NCBI RefSeq assembly: GCF_052180245.1
Contig: NZ_CP197474.1
Span: 4,588,001 to 4,652,000 of the forward strand
Source: Parapusillimonas sp013416435
Lineage (GTDB): Bacteria > Pseudomonadota > Gammaproteobacteria > Burkholderiales > Burkholderiaceae_B
DNA length: 64,000 nucleotides
Direction of reading: 5' to 3'
Shown here: positions 34,942 through 45,639 of the stretch, in pieces
How the letters are laid out: each line of letters starts with the position of its first letter
Numbering within the stretch: the first letter of the stretch is position 1
The notes under the pieces: model-generated
What the model was told of the DNA's origin: nothing
Database searches by the model: none
Seen by the model: only the letters and a program-made list of their open reading frames with translations
Program-made: the position numbers and the translations under genes

Positions 34942-36570
34942 ATGCCCAAAAGAGCATCGGCCTTCGTCCCATTCCGACATGTCACGTTTCGCTCTCTCTG
35001 GCTGGCGACGCTAGCTTCCAATCTCGGTGGTCTGATCCAGGCGGTAGGCGCCGGCTGGCTCATGGCCACGATTTCAACCTCCAGCGACATGGTCGCGCTG
35101 GTCCAGGCGGCAACCACGCTGCCCATCATGATTTTCTCACTGGCCTCCGGCGCCTTGGCCGACAGCTTCGATCGCCGGTCCATCATGCTGGTGGCGCAGA
35201 CGCTCATGATGGTGGTCTCTCTTGCGCTGGCCGTCTTTGCCTTCACCGACTTCATGTCGCCTTGGCTGCTGCTGACATTCACCTTCCTCATCGGCTGTGG
35301 AACCGCCCTCCATAATCCGTCGTGGCAGGCCTCCATGGGCGACATCGTCCCGCGCGAAGACCTGCCCGCGGCGGTCACGCTCAACAGCATGGGTTTCAAT
35401 CTCATGCGCAGCGTGGGCCCAGCTGTCGGCGGGATGATCGTCGCCATCGCAGGCGCGGCTGCCGCGTTTGTCGTGAATGCCCTCAGCTATATCGCCCTGA
35501 TTCGCGCCCTGGCGCTCTGGAAGCCGGAAAGGGCGCCGCGCGTACTCCCGCGCGAGCCGTTCGGCACCGCCATTTCCGCGGGCCTGCGCTATGTCGCCAT
35601 GTCGCCGAACCTGCTGAAAGTGCTGTTCCGCAGCTTCATGTTCGGCCTCGCCGCTATTTCGGTCCTGGCGCTGCTGCCGCTGGTGGCCCGCGATCTCGTT
35701 CAGGGCGGCGCCTTCACTTACGGGATACTGCTGGGGTGTTTCGGCGTGGGCGCCATCGGCGGCGCCTTGCTGAACGGCCACATCCGCGAAAGCTGGCGCA
35801 ACGAAGCGATCGTCCGGGCCTCTTTCCTGGGATTCGCCGTCAGCGTGGCGCTGTTGGGCATCAGCCGCAATTTCTGGTTCAGCTGCCTGGCCCTGTTGCC
35901 GGCGGGCGCCTGTTGGGTCATGGCCCTCTCGCTGTTCAACGTCACCGTGCAGCTGTCCACGCCGCGCTGGGTCGTGGGCCGCGCACTGGCGCTTTATCAA
36001 ACAGCCACTTTCGGCGGCATGGCGGCCGGCAGCTGGCTCTGGGGCGTGGTGGCCGAAGCCTACGGCACCGACCAGGGCCTGATCATGTCAGGCATCGTGC
36101 TGGTGATCGGCGCCCTGATCGGCCTGCGCTATACGCTGCCTGAATTCGGCACACTGAATCTCGACCCGCTCGACCGTTTCAGCGAACCCGCCTTGCGTCT
36201 GGACCTTCGATCGCGCAGCGGCCCCATCATGATCATGATCGATTATGAGATCGCCCAGCAAGACGTGGGGACCTTTCTCGAAGCCATGGCCGACCGGCGC
36301 CGCATCCGTATCCGCGACGGAGCCCGGCAGTGGTCGCTGTTGCGCAACCTGGAAAATCCACGCATCTGGACGGAAACCTATCACGTACCGACCTGGGTCG
36401 AGTATGTCCGCCACCATCAGCGACGCACCAAGGCCGATGCCGCCGTGGTCGATCGGCTGCAAGCCCTGCACCGCGGGTCGGAGCCGCCGCGCGTCCATCG
36501 CATGATAGAACGGCAAACCGTTCCGGTGCGGGATGACATGCCGTTGAAAGACATACCCGAAATGCATTAG
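34942..36570 (+). CDS. MFS transporter (MFS_3/EntS-like) with C-terminal monooxygenase-like domain
   Basis: Major facilitator of 542 residues. About twelve membrane segments occupy residues 15-405, with the A-motif in SGALADSFDRRSIML. Residues 430-530 form a soluble domain (IMIMIDYEIAQQDVGTFLEA, then WTETYHVPTWVEYVRHHQR) that resembles the antibiotic-biosynthesis-monooxygenase-type tail seen on many MFS_3 proteins. The ATG at 34942 has AGGAG 11 bases upstream; an earlier in-frame ATG at 34906 is less likely. The substrate is unknown; the family includes siderophore exporters. Divergent from the Tgl-like gene. Confidence 0.82.
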   Translation: MPKRASAFVPFRHVTFRSLWLATLASNLGGLIQAVGAGWLMATISTSSDMVALVQAATTLPIMIFSLASGALADSFDRRSIMLVAQTLMMVVSLALAVFAFTDFMSPWLLLTFTFLIGCGTALHNPSWQASMGDIVPREDLPAAVTLNSMGFNLMRSVGPAVGGMIVAIAGAAAAFVVNALSYIALIRALALWKPERAPRVLPREPFGTAISAGLRYVAMSPNLLKVLFRSFMFGLAAISVLALLPLVARDLVQGGAFTYGILLGCFGVGAIGGALLNGHIRESWRNEAIVRASFLGFAVSVALLGISRNFWFSCLALLPAGACWVMALSLFNVTVQLSTPRWVVGRALALYQTATFGGMAAGSWLWGVVAEAYGTDQGLIMSGIVLVIGALIGLRYTLPEFGTLNLDPLDRFSEPALRLDLRSRSGPIMIMIDYEIAQQDVGTFLEAMADRRRIRIRDGARQWSLLRNLENPRIWTETYHVPTWVEYVRHHQRRTKADAAVVDRLQALHRGSEPPRVHRMIERQTVPVRDDMPLKDIPEMH

Positions 36571-36577
36571 GCGAGGA

Positions 36578-36706
36578 GGGGTCAGACCCCCGATGGGGTC
36601 TGACCCCGGCAACGTTCTTCAGGGGTCAGACCCCACTGGGGGTCTGACCCCAGGCCAAGCGCCAAGATGTCTTTAAGGGGTCGGACTCCGTCCGGGGTCC
36701 GACCCC
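36578..36706. repeat. Palindromic repeat locus 7 (three units)
   Basis: Units at 36578-36607 and 36622-36651 have exact arms with centres CGAT and ACTG. Unit 36677-36706 is diverged (GGGGTCGGACTCC with GGGGTCCGACCCC) and forms the C-terminus of the convergent CMD gene. The spacer before it, AGCGCCAA-GATG-TCTTT, matches AGCGCCAA-TCTTT in locus 8. Confidence 0.93.
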
Positions 36707-37251
36707 CACGGCGACGGCTCGCCGTCGGGCAAGGCCACGCGATGCGCGATCAGCGTAAGTGCCACATTCGAATAATGCCCCAGCAGGACGGTCGCTTCGA
36801 TCAGGCCTTGCTCGCCCAACTGCTCGCGGGCGGCATCGTAAGTGGCGTCATCCACTTCGTGCTTGTCGAGCAAGCTGGTCACGTAGTTGTAGACGGCCGT
36901 CAGCTGCGCGTCGGCAAACTGGGCGGGACGGCGATTGCGTATCGCCTCGATGGCGTCCCGGGGCACGCCTGCCTTCACCGCGTTGGGCTCATGCGCATAC
37001 CATTCGAACTCCGCATCCCAGTGGCGTGCGGCCAACAAGATGATGAGTTCGCGGACACTTGCGGGATAGCTGGCCGCTTTCAGGACAGCCGCCAGCTCCG
37101 ACCATTTCTGTACGATGGCAGGATGCTTCAACAACACCATGCGCGGGCCGATCGGCGCGCCCAGCACCTTGATGGTGGCGTCATAAACCTTGCGCTGAAC
37201 CTCGTTCAGCTCCTCTACCGGGGGAGGTTGGATACGTGCTTTGAATGTCAT
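36673..37251 (-). CDS. Carboxymuconolactone decarboxylase family protein
   Basis: All-alpha protein of 192 residues. SYPASVRELIILLAARHWD and AEFEWYAHEPNAVKAGV form the core helix pair of the CMD family. The AhpD-type CxxC is absent, so it is not a peroxidase of that kind. The last dozen residues (PWGSDPGRSPTP) are encoded by a palindromic repeat, and the TAA follows one base after it. Last in a minus-strand series with a Bug protein and a hydroxyacid dehydrogenase, which suggests organic acid catabolism (inference). Confidence 0.8.
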   Translation of the reverse strand: MTFKARIQPPPVEELNEVQRKVYDATIKVLGAPIGPRMVLLKHPAIVQKWSELAAVLKAASYPASVRELIILLAARHWDAEFEWYAHEPNAVKAGVPRDAIEAIRNRRPAQFADAQLTAVYNYVTSLLDKHEVDDATYDAAREQLGEQGLIEATVLLGHYSNVALTLIAHRVALPDGEPSPWGSDPGRSPTP

Positions 37252-37270
37252 GGATGAATAGCGTCCAAAG

Positions 37271-37307
37271 TCACGGCGGACCTTACGCCAGGCAAGGTCC
37301 GCCGTGA
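37271..37307 (-). terminator. Strong hairpin after the Bug protein gene
   Basis: A perfect 14-base stem, TCACGGCGGACCTT at 37271-37284 with AAGGTCCGCCGTGA at 37294-37307, and a 9-base loop. On the minus strand it begins 5 bases after the Bug stop codon. Only CTTT follows, so termination may be partial, leaving readthrough into the CMD gene. Confidence 0.7.
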
Positions 37308-37311
37308 TGTT

Positions 37312-38271
37312 TCAGTTGATGGAGATCTTCTGCTTCTCGATGACCTCGCTCCAGCGATCCTCTTCGCGCTTGATGAACCCGGCGAAGTCTTCCGGGCCCA
37401 GATAAGCGGGCGACAAGGCCAGGGCAGCGATCTTTTCCTGGGTAGACTTTTCCTGGGCGACTTCATGCAGCGCCTCGACGATCTTCTTTTTGACGTCGTC
37501 GGGCGTATCGCTTGGCACGAAGAAGCCGAACCACGTTCCCGAAATCACACCGTTGGTTCCGCCCGCCTCGTCCACGGTGGGCAGTTCAGGTACTTCGGAG
37601 ATGCGCGCTTCGCTGGTCACGGCCAGGGCGCGAATGCGGCCCTGCTCTACATGCGGCATCAAGTTCAGCACCGAGAAGAAAGCATCGACCTGGCCGCCCA
37701 TCAAATCATTGGCGGCGGGATTCGCCCCCTTGTAGGGTACGTGGATGATATTGATGTCTGCACGATAAGCAAACAGTTCCGCGGCAAGATGCGGACTGGT
37801 GCCCACGCCGGAGGAGGCGAAAGTGATGCCGCCCGGATTCTCTTTGGCATACTTGATCAGCTCGGGTACGCTTTTCACTGGCAGATTCGGCCGAACGAAC
37901 AAGACGTTCGGCCCTTGGGCCACCAACGCCAACGGCGTCAAGGACTTGGGCTCATACGGCATATCCTTGAACAGGAACTGGTTGGTGGCCATGCCCACGC
38001 TGCCAAGCAGCAGGGTATGCCCGTCCGGCGCGGACCGCGCGACATGCGCCGCGCCTATCGTCGCACCCGCGCCAGGCTTGTTTTCCACCACAACGGTTTG
38101 GCCCCATTTTGCCGCCAGGCCTTCCGCGAAAATCCGGGTGAGATTGTCGGTATTGCCGCCCGCCGAGAACGGCACGATCAGCTTCACCATCTTGTCCGGA
38201 AAGTCGGCCGCCGCCGCGGTTCCCAGGCTGCATGCCGCCGCCAATGCCACAACTGCCCTACGAAAGTACAT
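37312..38271 (-). CDS. Bug family tripartite tricarboxylate transporter substrate-binding protein
   Basis: Periplasmic binding protein of the TctC/Bug family, 319 residues, with a signal peptide cleaved after about AACSLGTAAAA. The mature start DFPDKMVKLIVPFSAGG, then VVENKPGAGATIGAAHVA and the HVPYKG motif are family hallmarks. No TctA/TctB membrane genes are nearby, as is common for the many orphan Bug proteins of Alcaligenaceae. The neighbouring 2-hydroxyacid dehydrogenase hints at an organic acid ligand. Confidence 0.92.
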   Translation of the reverse strand: MYFRRAVVALAAACSLGTAAAADFPDKMVKLIVPFSAGGNTDNLTRIFAEGLAAKWGQTVVVENKPGAGATIGAAHVARSAPDGHTLLLGSVGMATNQFLFKDMPYEPKSLTPLALVAQGPNVLFVRPNLPVKSVPELIKYAKENPGGITFASSGVGTSPHLAAELFAYRADINIIHVPYKGANPAANDLMGGQVDAFFSVLNLMPHVEQGRIRALAVTSEARISEVPELPTVDEAGGTNGVISGTWFGFFVPSDTPDDVKKKIVEALHEVAQEKSTQEKIAALALSPAYLGPEDFAGFIKREEDRWSEVIEKQKISIN

Positions 38272-38326
38272 CTGATCGTCTCCAGGTTCTTGGATTTAGA
38301 GTGAATGAAAATTGTTTAGAGGAGGG

Positions 38327-38412
38327 GGGGTCAGACCCCATACGGGGTCTGACCCCGAACGTAACCCCGAGCGCCAATCTTTGGGGTCCGACCCCGTATG
38401 GGGTCTGACCCC
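38327..38412. repeat. Palindromic repeat locus 8 (two units)
   Basis: Unit 38327-38356 has exact arms. Unit 38383-38412 has GGGGTCCGACCCC on the left and an unchanged right arm, one uncompensated mismatch. Lies between the start of the Bug gene and the 3-prime end of the hydroxyacid dehydrogenase gene. Confidence 0.95.
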
Positions 38413-38422
38413 TCGAACGCGC

Positions 38423-39370
38423 TCAGGCTTCCAGCAAGCGTACCGGGCTGCCTGCCAGCCATTGCTGAATATCTTCAACGGCATCGTGGTAATACGTCTG
38501 GTAGTTCTGCCATGACACATATCCCACATGCGGGCTGAGCAACACGTTCGGGACCTGCAATATTTCGGCGTCCGCCGGCAAGGGCTCCTGCTCGAACACG
38601 TCGAGGGCGGCGGCGGCTATGCGGCCGCCATGCAAAGCCCTGCACAATGCCTGTTCGTCGACCAGCGGGCCGCGCGAGGTGTTGACCAGATACGCCGTTT
38701 CCTTCATCCAGCCCAGCTCTGCCTCGCCCACCAGGTGGCGGGTACTGGCGCTCAGCACCATATGAATGCTCACGACATCGGCGCGCTCGAAAAGCTGCTG
38801 CTTGCCGACGCATTCGACTCCAAAAGGAGCGCAGCGTTCGGGGGTGAGATTCGGACTCCAGGCGATGACATTCATGCCGAACACCTTGCCGAACTCCGAC
38901 ATGCGCTGCCCGAGTTTGCCCATGCCCAGCAGCCCGAGCGTCGTGCCTTTCAGCGACTGTCCGATAACCGGTTGCCAGCGACCGGCACGGATGTCCGCAT
39001 CGTTGTCTGCAACACGCTTGTAAAGCGCCATGACAAGCGCCCATGCCAACTCCGCCGCGAGGAATGGATCGCTGTCCGTACCGCAGACGGGAACGCCCAG
39101 TTCGCGGCAGGCCGGAATATCGATCGCCCGGTTGCGCGAACCCGTAGTCACCAGCAGGCGAAGATTCGGCAGTTGCCGAAGCAGCGTCCCGGGAAACGGC
39201 GTGCGTTCGCGCATGGCGACGATCACATCGTATGGCTTGAGTCTTTCCGGAAGCTGTTCCGCTGGTATGGGCTGCGTGAAGAACTCCACCGACGCATCGG
39301 CGCCCAAGGCCGCCCAGTTTCCGCAACGTTCGGCTACCGCCTGATAATCGTCAAGAACAGCTATCTTCAT
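38423..39370 (-). CDS. D-isomer specific 2-hydroxyacid dehydrogenase
   Basis: NAD(P)-dependent oxidoreductase of 315 residues interconverting 2-keto and D-2-hydroxy acids. Cofactor motif LGLLGMGKLGQRMSEFG followed by AWSPNLT; catalytic Arg in NTSRGPLVDEQAL, Glu in DVFEQEPLP and His in LSPHVGYVSW. SPN after the second beta strand, in place of the Asp seen in NAD enzymes, may favour NADP. GAGGTGG precedes the ATG. First gene of a possible three-gene unit with the Bug and CMD genes. Confidence 0.9.
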   Translation of the reverse strand: MKIAVLDDYQAVAERCGNWAALGADASVEFFTQPIPAEQLPERLKPYDVIVAMRERTPFPGTLLRQLPNLRLLVTTGSRNRAIDIPACRELGVPVCGTDSDPFLAAELAWALVMALYKRVADNDADIRAGRWQPVIGQSLKGTTLGLLGMGKLGQRMSEFGKVFGMNVIAWSPNLTPERCAPFGVECVGKQQLFERADVVSIHMVLSASTRHLVGEAELGWMKETAYLVNTSRGPLVDEQALCRALHGGRIAAAALDVFEQEPLPADAEILQVPNVLLSPHVGYVSWQNYQTYYHDAVEDIQQWLAGSPVRLLEA

Positions 39371-39442
39371 TTGTCCACCTCGCGCCTTCGTTGAATCTGA
39401 TTATTGGGGCAAGCCAAGTATAGCGAGACGGATCTGCGCTTG

Positions 39443-39477
39443 GGATATGCAAAGCTGCATTCCAGCATTGCATATCC
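39443..39477. promoter_or_regulatory. 35-base interrupted palindrome in a divergent promoter region
   Basis: GGATATGCAA at 39443-39452 pairs with TTGCATATCC at 39468-39477, and inside it GCTG pairs with CAGC around CATTC. The whole is a near-perfect inverted repeat with one A-A mismatch. It lies 73 bases before the hydroxyacid dehydrogenase start and 170 bases before the opposite SBP gene. With no T-run and a divergent setting it looks like an operator rather than a terminator. The rest of this 276-base gap shows no gene. Confidence 0.55.
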
Positions 39478-39646
39478 GGTCATGTCGGAGCATAGTGCTC
39501 GTCCAGGATCTGTCGGAGCAGAAAGGAAGGCGATTCCGGCCTCGATACGCGGTTTGATTTCGAATGCGGTGCTAGCGGCGTAGAATCGGCCCTGCAGCCG
39601 GCAAGTTCGCGGCCCGGACGGCATCGAAACCCGATTGGAGGCCAAA

Positions 39647-40285
39647 TTGTCGAAGCATGACAGCGTTTTCCCCACCATTTTGAATCAGTCCGCTGCCGCG
39701 AGCATGCGGCAAGCATTTGCGCCCACGGGCGTGATGCGTGCGTCTATTAATTTGGGAAATCCCATCCTCGCGAATAAAGATCCGTCCACAGGCGCTCCCT
39801 GCGGTGTTTCGGTGGACCTTGCCCGGGCTTTGGCCGAGCGGCTGGAGCTGGGCCTGGAACTGGTGGTGTTCGATGCGGCGGGCAAATCGGTGCAGGCGGT
39901 CGCCGAACAGAAAGCGGATATAGGCTTCTTCGCCATCGATCCGGTGCGAGGCCGGGAAATCGCGTTTACCGCCGCCTATGTACTCATCGAGGGCGCCTAT
40001 CTCGTGGCAGACTCATCCCCGCTGCGGAACAACGATGAAGTTGACCGGCCCGGCAGGCGAATCGTCGTGGGCAAAGGTAGCGCCTACGATCTTTACCTTA
40101 CCCGAGAACTGAAGCAGGCCGAGATTTTCCGCGCGCCCACTTCGCCCGCCGTGGTCGATACCTTTCTAGAACAAGGCATGGACGTGGCTGCAGGCGTGAA
40201 ACAGCAGTTGGAAGCGGATGCTGCGCGCCTCGGTGGCACCATAGCTCCGCCGAAGGCCCGGGGTCAGACCCCGCATGGGGTCTGA
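39647..40285 (+). CDS. SBP_bac_3-type ABC transporter substrate-binding protein, shortened at the C-terminus
   Basis: Predicted solute-binding protein of 212 residues without a signal peptide. MRASINLGNPILANKDPSTG, PCGVSVDLARALAERLEL and ADIGFFAIDPVRGREIAFT are the lobe-1 pattern of the polar amino acid binding family. TTG at 39647 has GGAGG five bases upstream and is the preferred start; an earlier TTG at 39635 is in frame. After QQLEADAARL only about ten residues precede a palindromic repeat that supplies GQTPHGV and the stop. Complete relatives are, in my recollection, 40 or more residues longer here, so the gene may be truncated or carry an internal deletion. Confidence 0.7.
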   Translation: MSKHDSVFPTILNQSAAASMRQAFAPTGVMRASINLGNPILANKDPSTGAPCGVSVDLARALAERLELGLELVVFDAAGKSVQAVAEQKADIGFFAIDPVRGREIAFTAAYVLIEGAYLVADSSPLRNNDEVDRPGRRIVVGKGSAYDLYLTRELKQAEIFRAPTSPAVVDTFLEQGMDVAAGVKQQLEADAARLGGTIAPPKARGQTPHGV

Positions 40286-40289
40286 CCCC
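40260..40289. repeat. Palindromic repeat locus 9 (one unit)
   Basis: A single unit with exact arms and centre GCAT. Its left two thirds are in the reading frame of the preceding SBP gene, whose stop it provides. Three bases after it the HMA gene ends on the other strand. Confidence 0.95.
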
Positions 40290-40292
40290 GGC

Positions 40293-40547
40293 TCAACCGC
40301 CGCAACCTCCGCAGCAGGCGCCGTCTTCGCCGTGGACAGGCTTGGCAATGCCATAGCCAGCGTCTTCCACCGCCACCTTGAGACGCTGCGTAGACACCAG
40401 CGACTCATCAAACGTGACGGTAGCCTTTCCGTTTTGAAAGGACACGTCGGCCTTCTCCACGCCTTTGATCGATTTGAGCGCATCGGCTACCTTGACGGCG
40501 CATTGATCGCCCTTCAGGCCGGCCAGTTTAAGCATTCCTACCTGCAT
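40293..40547 (-). CDS. Heavy-metal-associated (HMA) domain protein with altered metal-binding loop
   Basis: Small cytoplasmic protein of 84 residues with the CopZ-like ferredoxin fold pattern (VADALKSIKGVEKADVSF, KATVTFDESLVSTQRLKVAV, GYGI). The canonical GMTCxxC loop reads GLKGDQC, so the first cysteine is missing and only the second remains. The C-terminus instead carries three cysteines in GACCGGCGG, which could provide another metal site. AAGGA lies 6 bases before the ATG. Confidence 0.82.
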   Translation of the reverse strand: MQVGMLKLAGLKGDQCAVKVADALKSIKGVEKADVSFQNGKATVTFDESLVSTQRLKVAVEDAGYGIAKPVHGEDGACCGGCGG

Positions 40548-40608
40548 CTTTAGTCCTTGAATATGGGAATTGAGGGCTGGCAGGCTTTTGCCTGGCCATT
40601 AAAGGCAT

Positions 40609-40637
40609 ATATTAAATATATCTTTAAATGGACGCAA
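40609..40637 (-). promoter_or_regulatory. Candidate promoter and operator of the HMA gene
   Basis: On the minus strand TTGCGT, 17 bases, TAATAT forms a plausible sigma-70 promoter about 60 bases before the HMA start. An imperfect AT-rich palindrome at 40601-40625 (AAAG arm, ATATAT-rich core, CTTT arm) covers the -10 and spacer, the usual position for a repressor or MerR-type activator. A GGCCAGGC/GCCTGCC hairpin follows in the leader. Confidence 0.42.
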
Positions 40638-40648
40638 GTGGCGAAGGA

Positions 40649-40740
40649 GGGGTCAGACCCCATGCGGGGTCTGACCCCAGCCAATTTTCCATAGGTAATG
40701 GCGCGAGAGCGGGGTCAGACCCCGTATGGGGTCTGACCCC
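40649..40740. repeat. Palindromic repeat locus 10 (two units)
   Basis: Units at 40649-40678 (centre ATGC) and 40711-40740 (centre GTAT) both have exact arms. They lie between the promoter of the HMA gene and the 3-prime end of ssb, 7 bases from the ssb stop codon. Confidence 0.95.
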
Positions 40741-40747
40741 TAGCCTG

Positions 40748-41230
40748 CTAGAACGGAATATCGTCGTCCATGTCGGCCAGGTTGGCTGCGGGTGCGGCCG
40801 GTGCGGCGGGGCGGGGCTGTTGTGCCGGCCGCTGGCGTTGCGGCGCGGGCGCCTGGTTGAAGTCGCCGCCGCCCATGCCGGCATCGCCGCCTTCGCGGCC
40901 GCCCAGCATCTGCATCTGGTCGGCGACGATGTCCGTGCTGTAGCGGTCAGCGCCGGTGTCCTTGTCTTGCCATTTGCGTGTCTTGAGGCGGCCTTCGACG
41001 TAGACCGAACGGCCCTTCTTGAGGTATTCACCGGCGATTTCGGCAAGCCGGTTGTAGAACACGACGCGGTGCCATTCGGTTTCTTCGCGCCTTTCGCCCG
41101 TTACCTTGTCTTTCCATTGTGACGTGGTGGCAATGGAAACATTGCAGATGGCGGCGCCGTCAGGGCTGTAGCGCACTTCCGGATCTCGTCCCAGGTTGCC
41201 GACGAGAATGACTTTATTGACTGAGGCCAT
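40748..41230 (-). CDS. ssb: Single-stranded DNA-binding protein
   Basis: Tetrameric SSB of 160 residues. The N-terminal OB fold (MASVNKVILVGNLGRDPEVR, then WHRVVFYNRLAEIAGEYLKK and GRSVYVEGRLKTRKW) is followed by a Gly/Pro/Gln-rich linker and the acidic tip DDDIPF that recruits repair partners. Order ssb-MFS-uvrA is conserved in Burkholderiales. On the minus strand it lies 108 bases downstream of the MFS gene. Confidence 0.98.
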   Translation of the reverse strand: MASVNKVILVGNLGRDPEVRYSPDGAAICNVSIATTSQWKDKVTGERREETEWHRVVFYNRLAEIAGEYLKKGRSVYVEGRLKTRKWQDKDTGADRYSTDIVADQMQMLGGREGGDAGMGGGDFNQAPAPQRQRPAQQPRPAAPAAPAANLADMDDDIPF

Positions 41231-41241
41231 GACTAGTACCT

Positions 41242-41270
41242 TTAACTTGAAAATTTCAGACTGATGTCAA
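41242..41270 (-). promoter_or_regulatory. Possible ssb promoter
   Basis: A perfect TTGACA (minus strand, 41265-41270) is followed after 17 bases by AGTTAA, a weak -10, about 12 bases before the ssb ATG. The leader would be very short. Suggestive only. Confidence 0.3.
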
Positions 41271-41338
41271 TTATCGACGAATGACGGACACCTTGCCAGG
41301 GTTTACCGTAATAGCGCTATGGTGCGGAATTGTCTCGC

Positions 41339-42547
41339 TCAGTATCGGTCCTTGAACCCGCGAGCCGTCAGGAACCATGCAAAACCCATCGCCGCCGACA
41401 ATAAAAATACCGAGGAAGGGCGCTGCAACGACGTGAGCACGCCGCCGGCCGCCCCCCCCAGGAATACGCCCAGCGACTGGGCCGTATTGTAGAAGCCCAG
41501 TGCCAGTCCTTTGTACTCTGGTGGCGCCACGCGGGAAACCAGCGAAGGCTGCAAGGCCTCCAGGATATTGAAGGCGATGAAGAACCCCACCAGCAATATG
41601 ACCACCGCCGGGAAGCTTTGACTGGCCAGCGGCATGACCGCCAGCACGACCACCAGCCCTGCCACCGCGATTTCCAGCGCCAATTTGTGCATGCGGCGGG
41701 TTTCCGTATAGAAAACGGCCGGTACCATCAGGACGAACGACAGCAGGATGACGGGCAGATACACCTGCCACAGGCTGGCGGTGTCATAGCCGCCCAGTCT
41801 GGCGAGCATGCCGGGCGCGACGATGAACAGCGCCATCAGGATGAAGTGCAGGCAGAATACCCCGAAGTTCAGCCGCAGCAGGTCGACATGGGCCAGGACA
41901 TCGCGCGGCCGCGCCTGCACGATGGGCGTCTTGGCCAAAGGCACGACCGGCACCACGAAGCTGGCGATCAGCAGGCAGACGAAACCCAGCAGGCTGATCG
42001 CCCAGAACAGGCCGGACAACCCGAATTCCCCCACCAGCACGGGTGAAAGGACCAGCGACACCGCAAATGAAATGCCGATGGAGCCGCCCACCATGGCCAT
42101 GGCTCGCGTGCGCACTTCCGGACGGGTGGCATCGGCCACCCAGGCGGTAATCGCCGCCGACACCGCGCCCAGGCCCTGGATCACGCGTCCGACGATGATC
42201 CAGTCGACGTTTTCCGCAAGCGCGCAAATGACGCCGCCCACAATGAACAGCACCATGCCGAACACGATTACCGGACGCCTGCCGAAGCGATCGGACGCCA
42301 TGCCCAGCGGTATCTGCATGACGGCCTGCGTCAGGCCGTAAGCGCCCAGCGCCAGGCCTACGCGCGTCGCGTCATTGCCGCCCGGAATGGCCTGCGCCGC
42401 CACGGCGAAGATGGGCGTCAGCAAGAACAGGCCCAGCATCCTGGACGCAAACAGCAGCGCGAGCGTAATGCTGGCGCGCCGTTCAACCGGAGTCAGCTTG
42501 AGCCGGGTTTTCGGGGAGTGGCCCGGACGGGCGGCGGGAGTACTCAT
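41339..42547 (-). CDS. MFS transporter (drug:H+ antiporter type)
   Basis: Twelve-helix permease of 402 residues. Motif A is GMASDRFGRRPVIVFG, motif B is IIVGRVIQGLGAVSAAITAWV and the motif after helix 5 is SPVLVGEFGLSGLFW, fitting the 12-TM DHA1 group. The start at MSTPAARPGH is preferred because the longer reading enters the uvrA promoter region. Divergent from uvrA, upstream of ssb. The substrate is unknown. Confidence 0.85.
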   Translation of the reverse strand: MSTPAARPGHSPKTRLKLTPVERRASITLALLFASRMLGLFLLTPIFAVAAQAIPGGNDATRVGLALGAYGLTQAVMQIPLGMASDRFGRRPVIVFGMVLFIVGGVICALAENVDWIIVGRVIQGLGAVSAAITAWVADATRPEVRTRAMAMVGGSIGISFAVSLVLSPVLVGEFGLSGLFWAISLLGFVCLLIASFVVPVVPLAKTPIVQARPRDVLAHVDLLRLNFGVFCLHFILMALFIVAPGMLARLGGYDTASLWQVYLPVILLSFVLMVPAVFYTETRRMHKLALEIAVAGLVVVLAVMPLASQSFPAVVILLVGFFIAFNILEALQPSLVSRVAPPEYKGLALGFYNTAQSLGVFLGGAAGGVLTSLQRPSSVFLLSAAMGFAWFLTARGFKDRY

Positions 42548-42675
42548 AAGATTCGTGAAATAGTGTCCTGGTCTGGCGCCGTGACTGCATTGGACCATAG
42601 AAGTCACCGGCACACGGAATCCGACAGCGCGTTATAGTAACAAGTTGGCCTTTAAAAGACGTAACCACCAAGCTT

Positions 42676-45564
<2,889 letters not shown>

Positions 45565-45639
45565 CAGAGGGTCGAGGGGTCAGACCCCGCATGGGGTCTG
45601 ACCCCGACAAGCTCAATACGGGGTCTGACCCCAACAAAC

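Noticed and set aside
42548..42675. SOS (LexA) box upstream of uvrA
   Set aside because: No CTGT-N8-ACAG or close variant is present in the gap. The only ACAG has no partner at the right distance.
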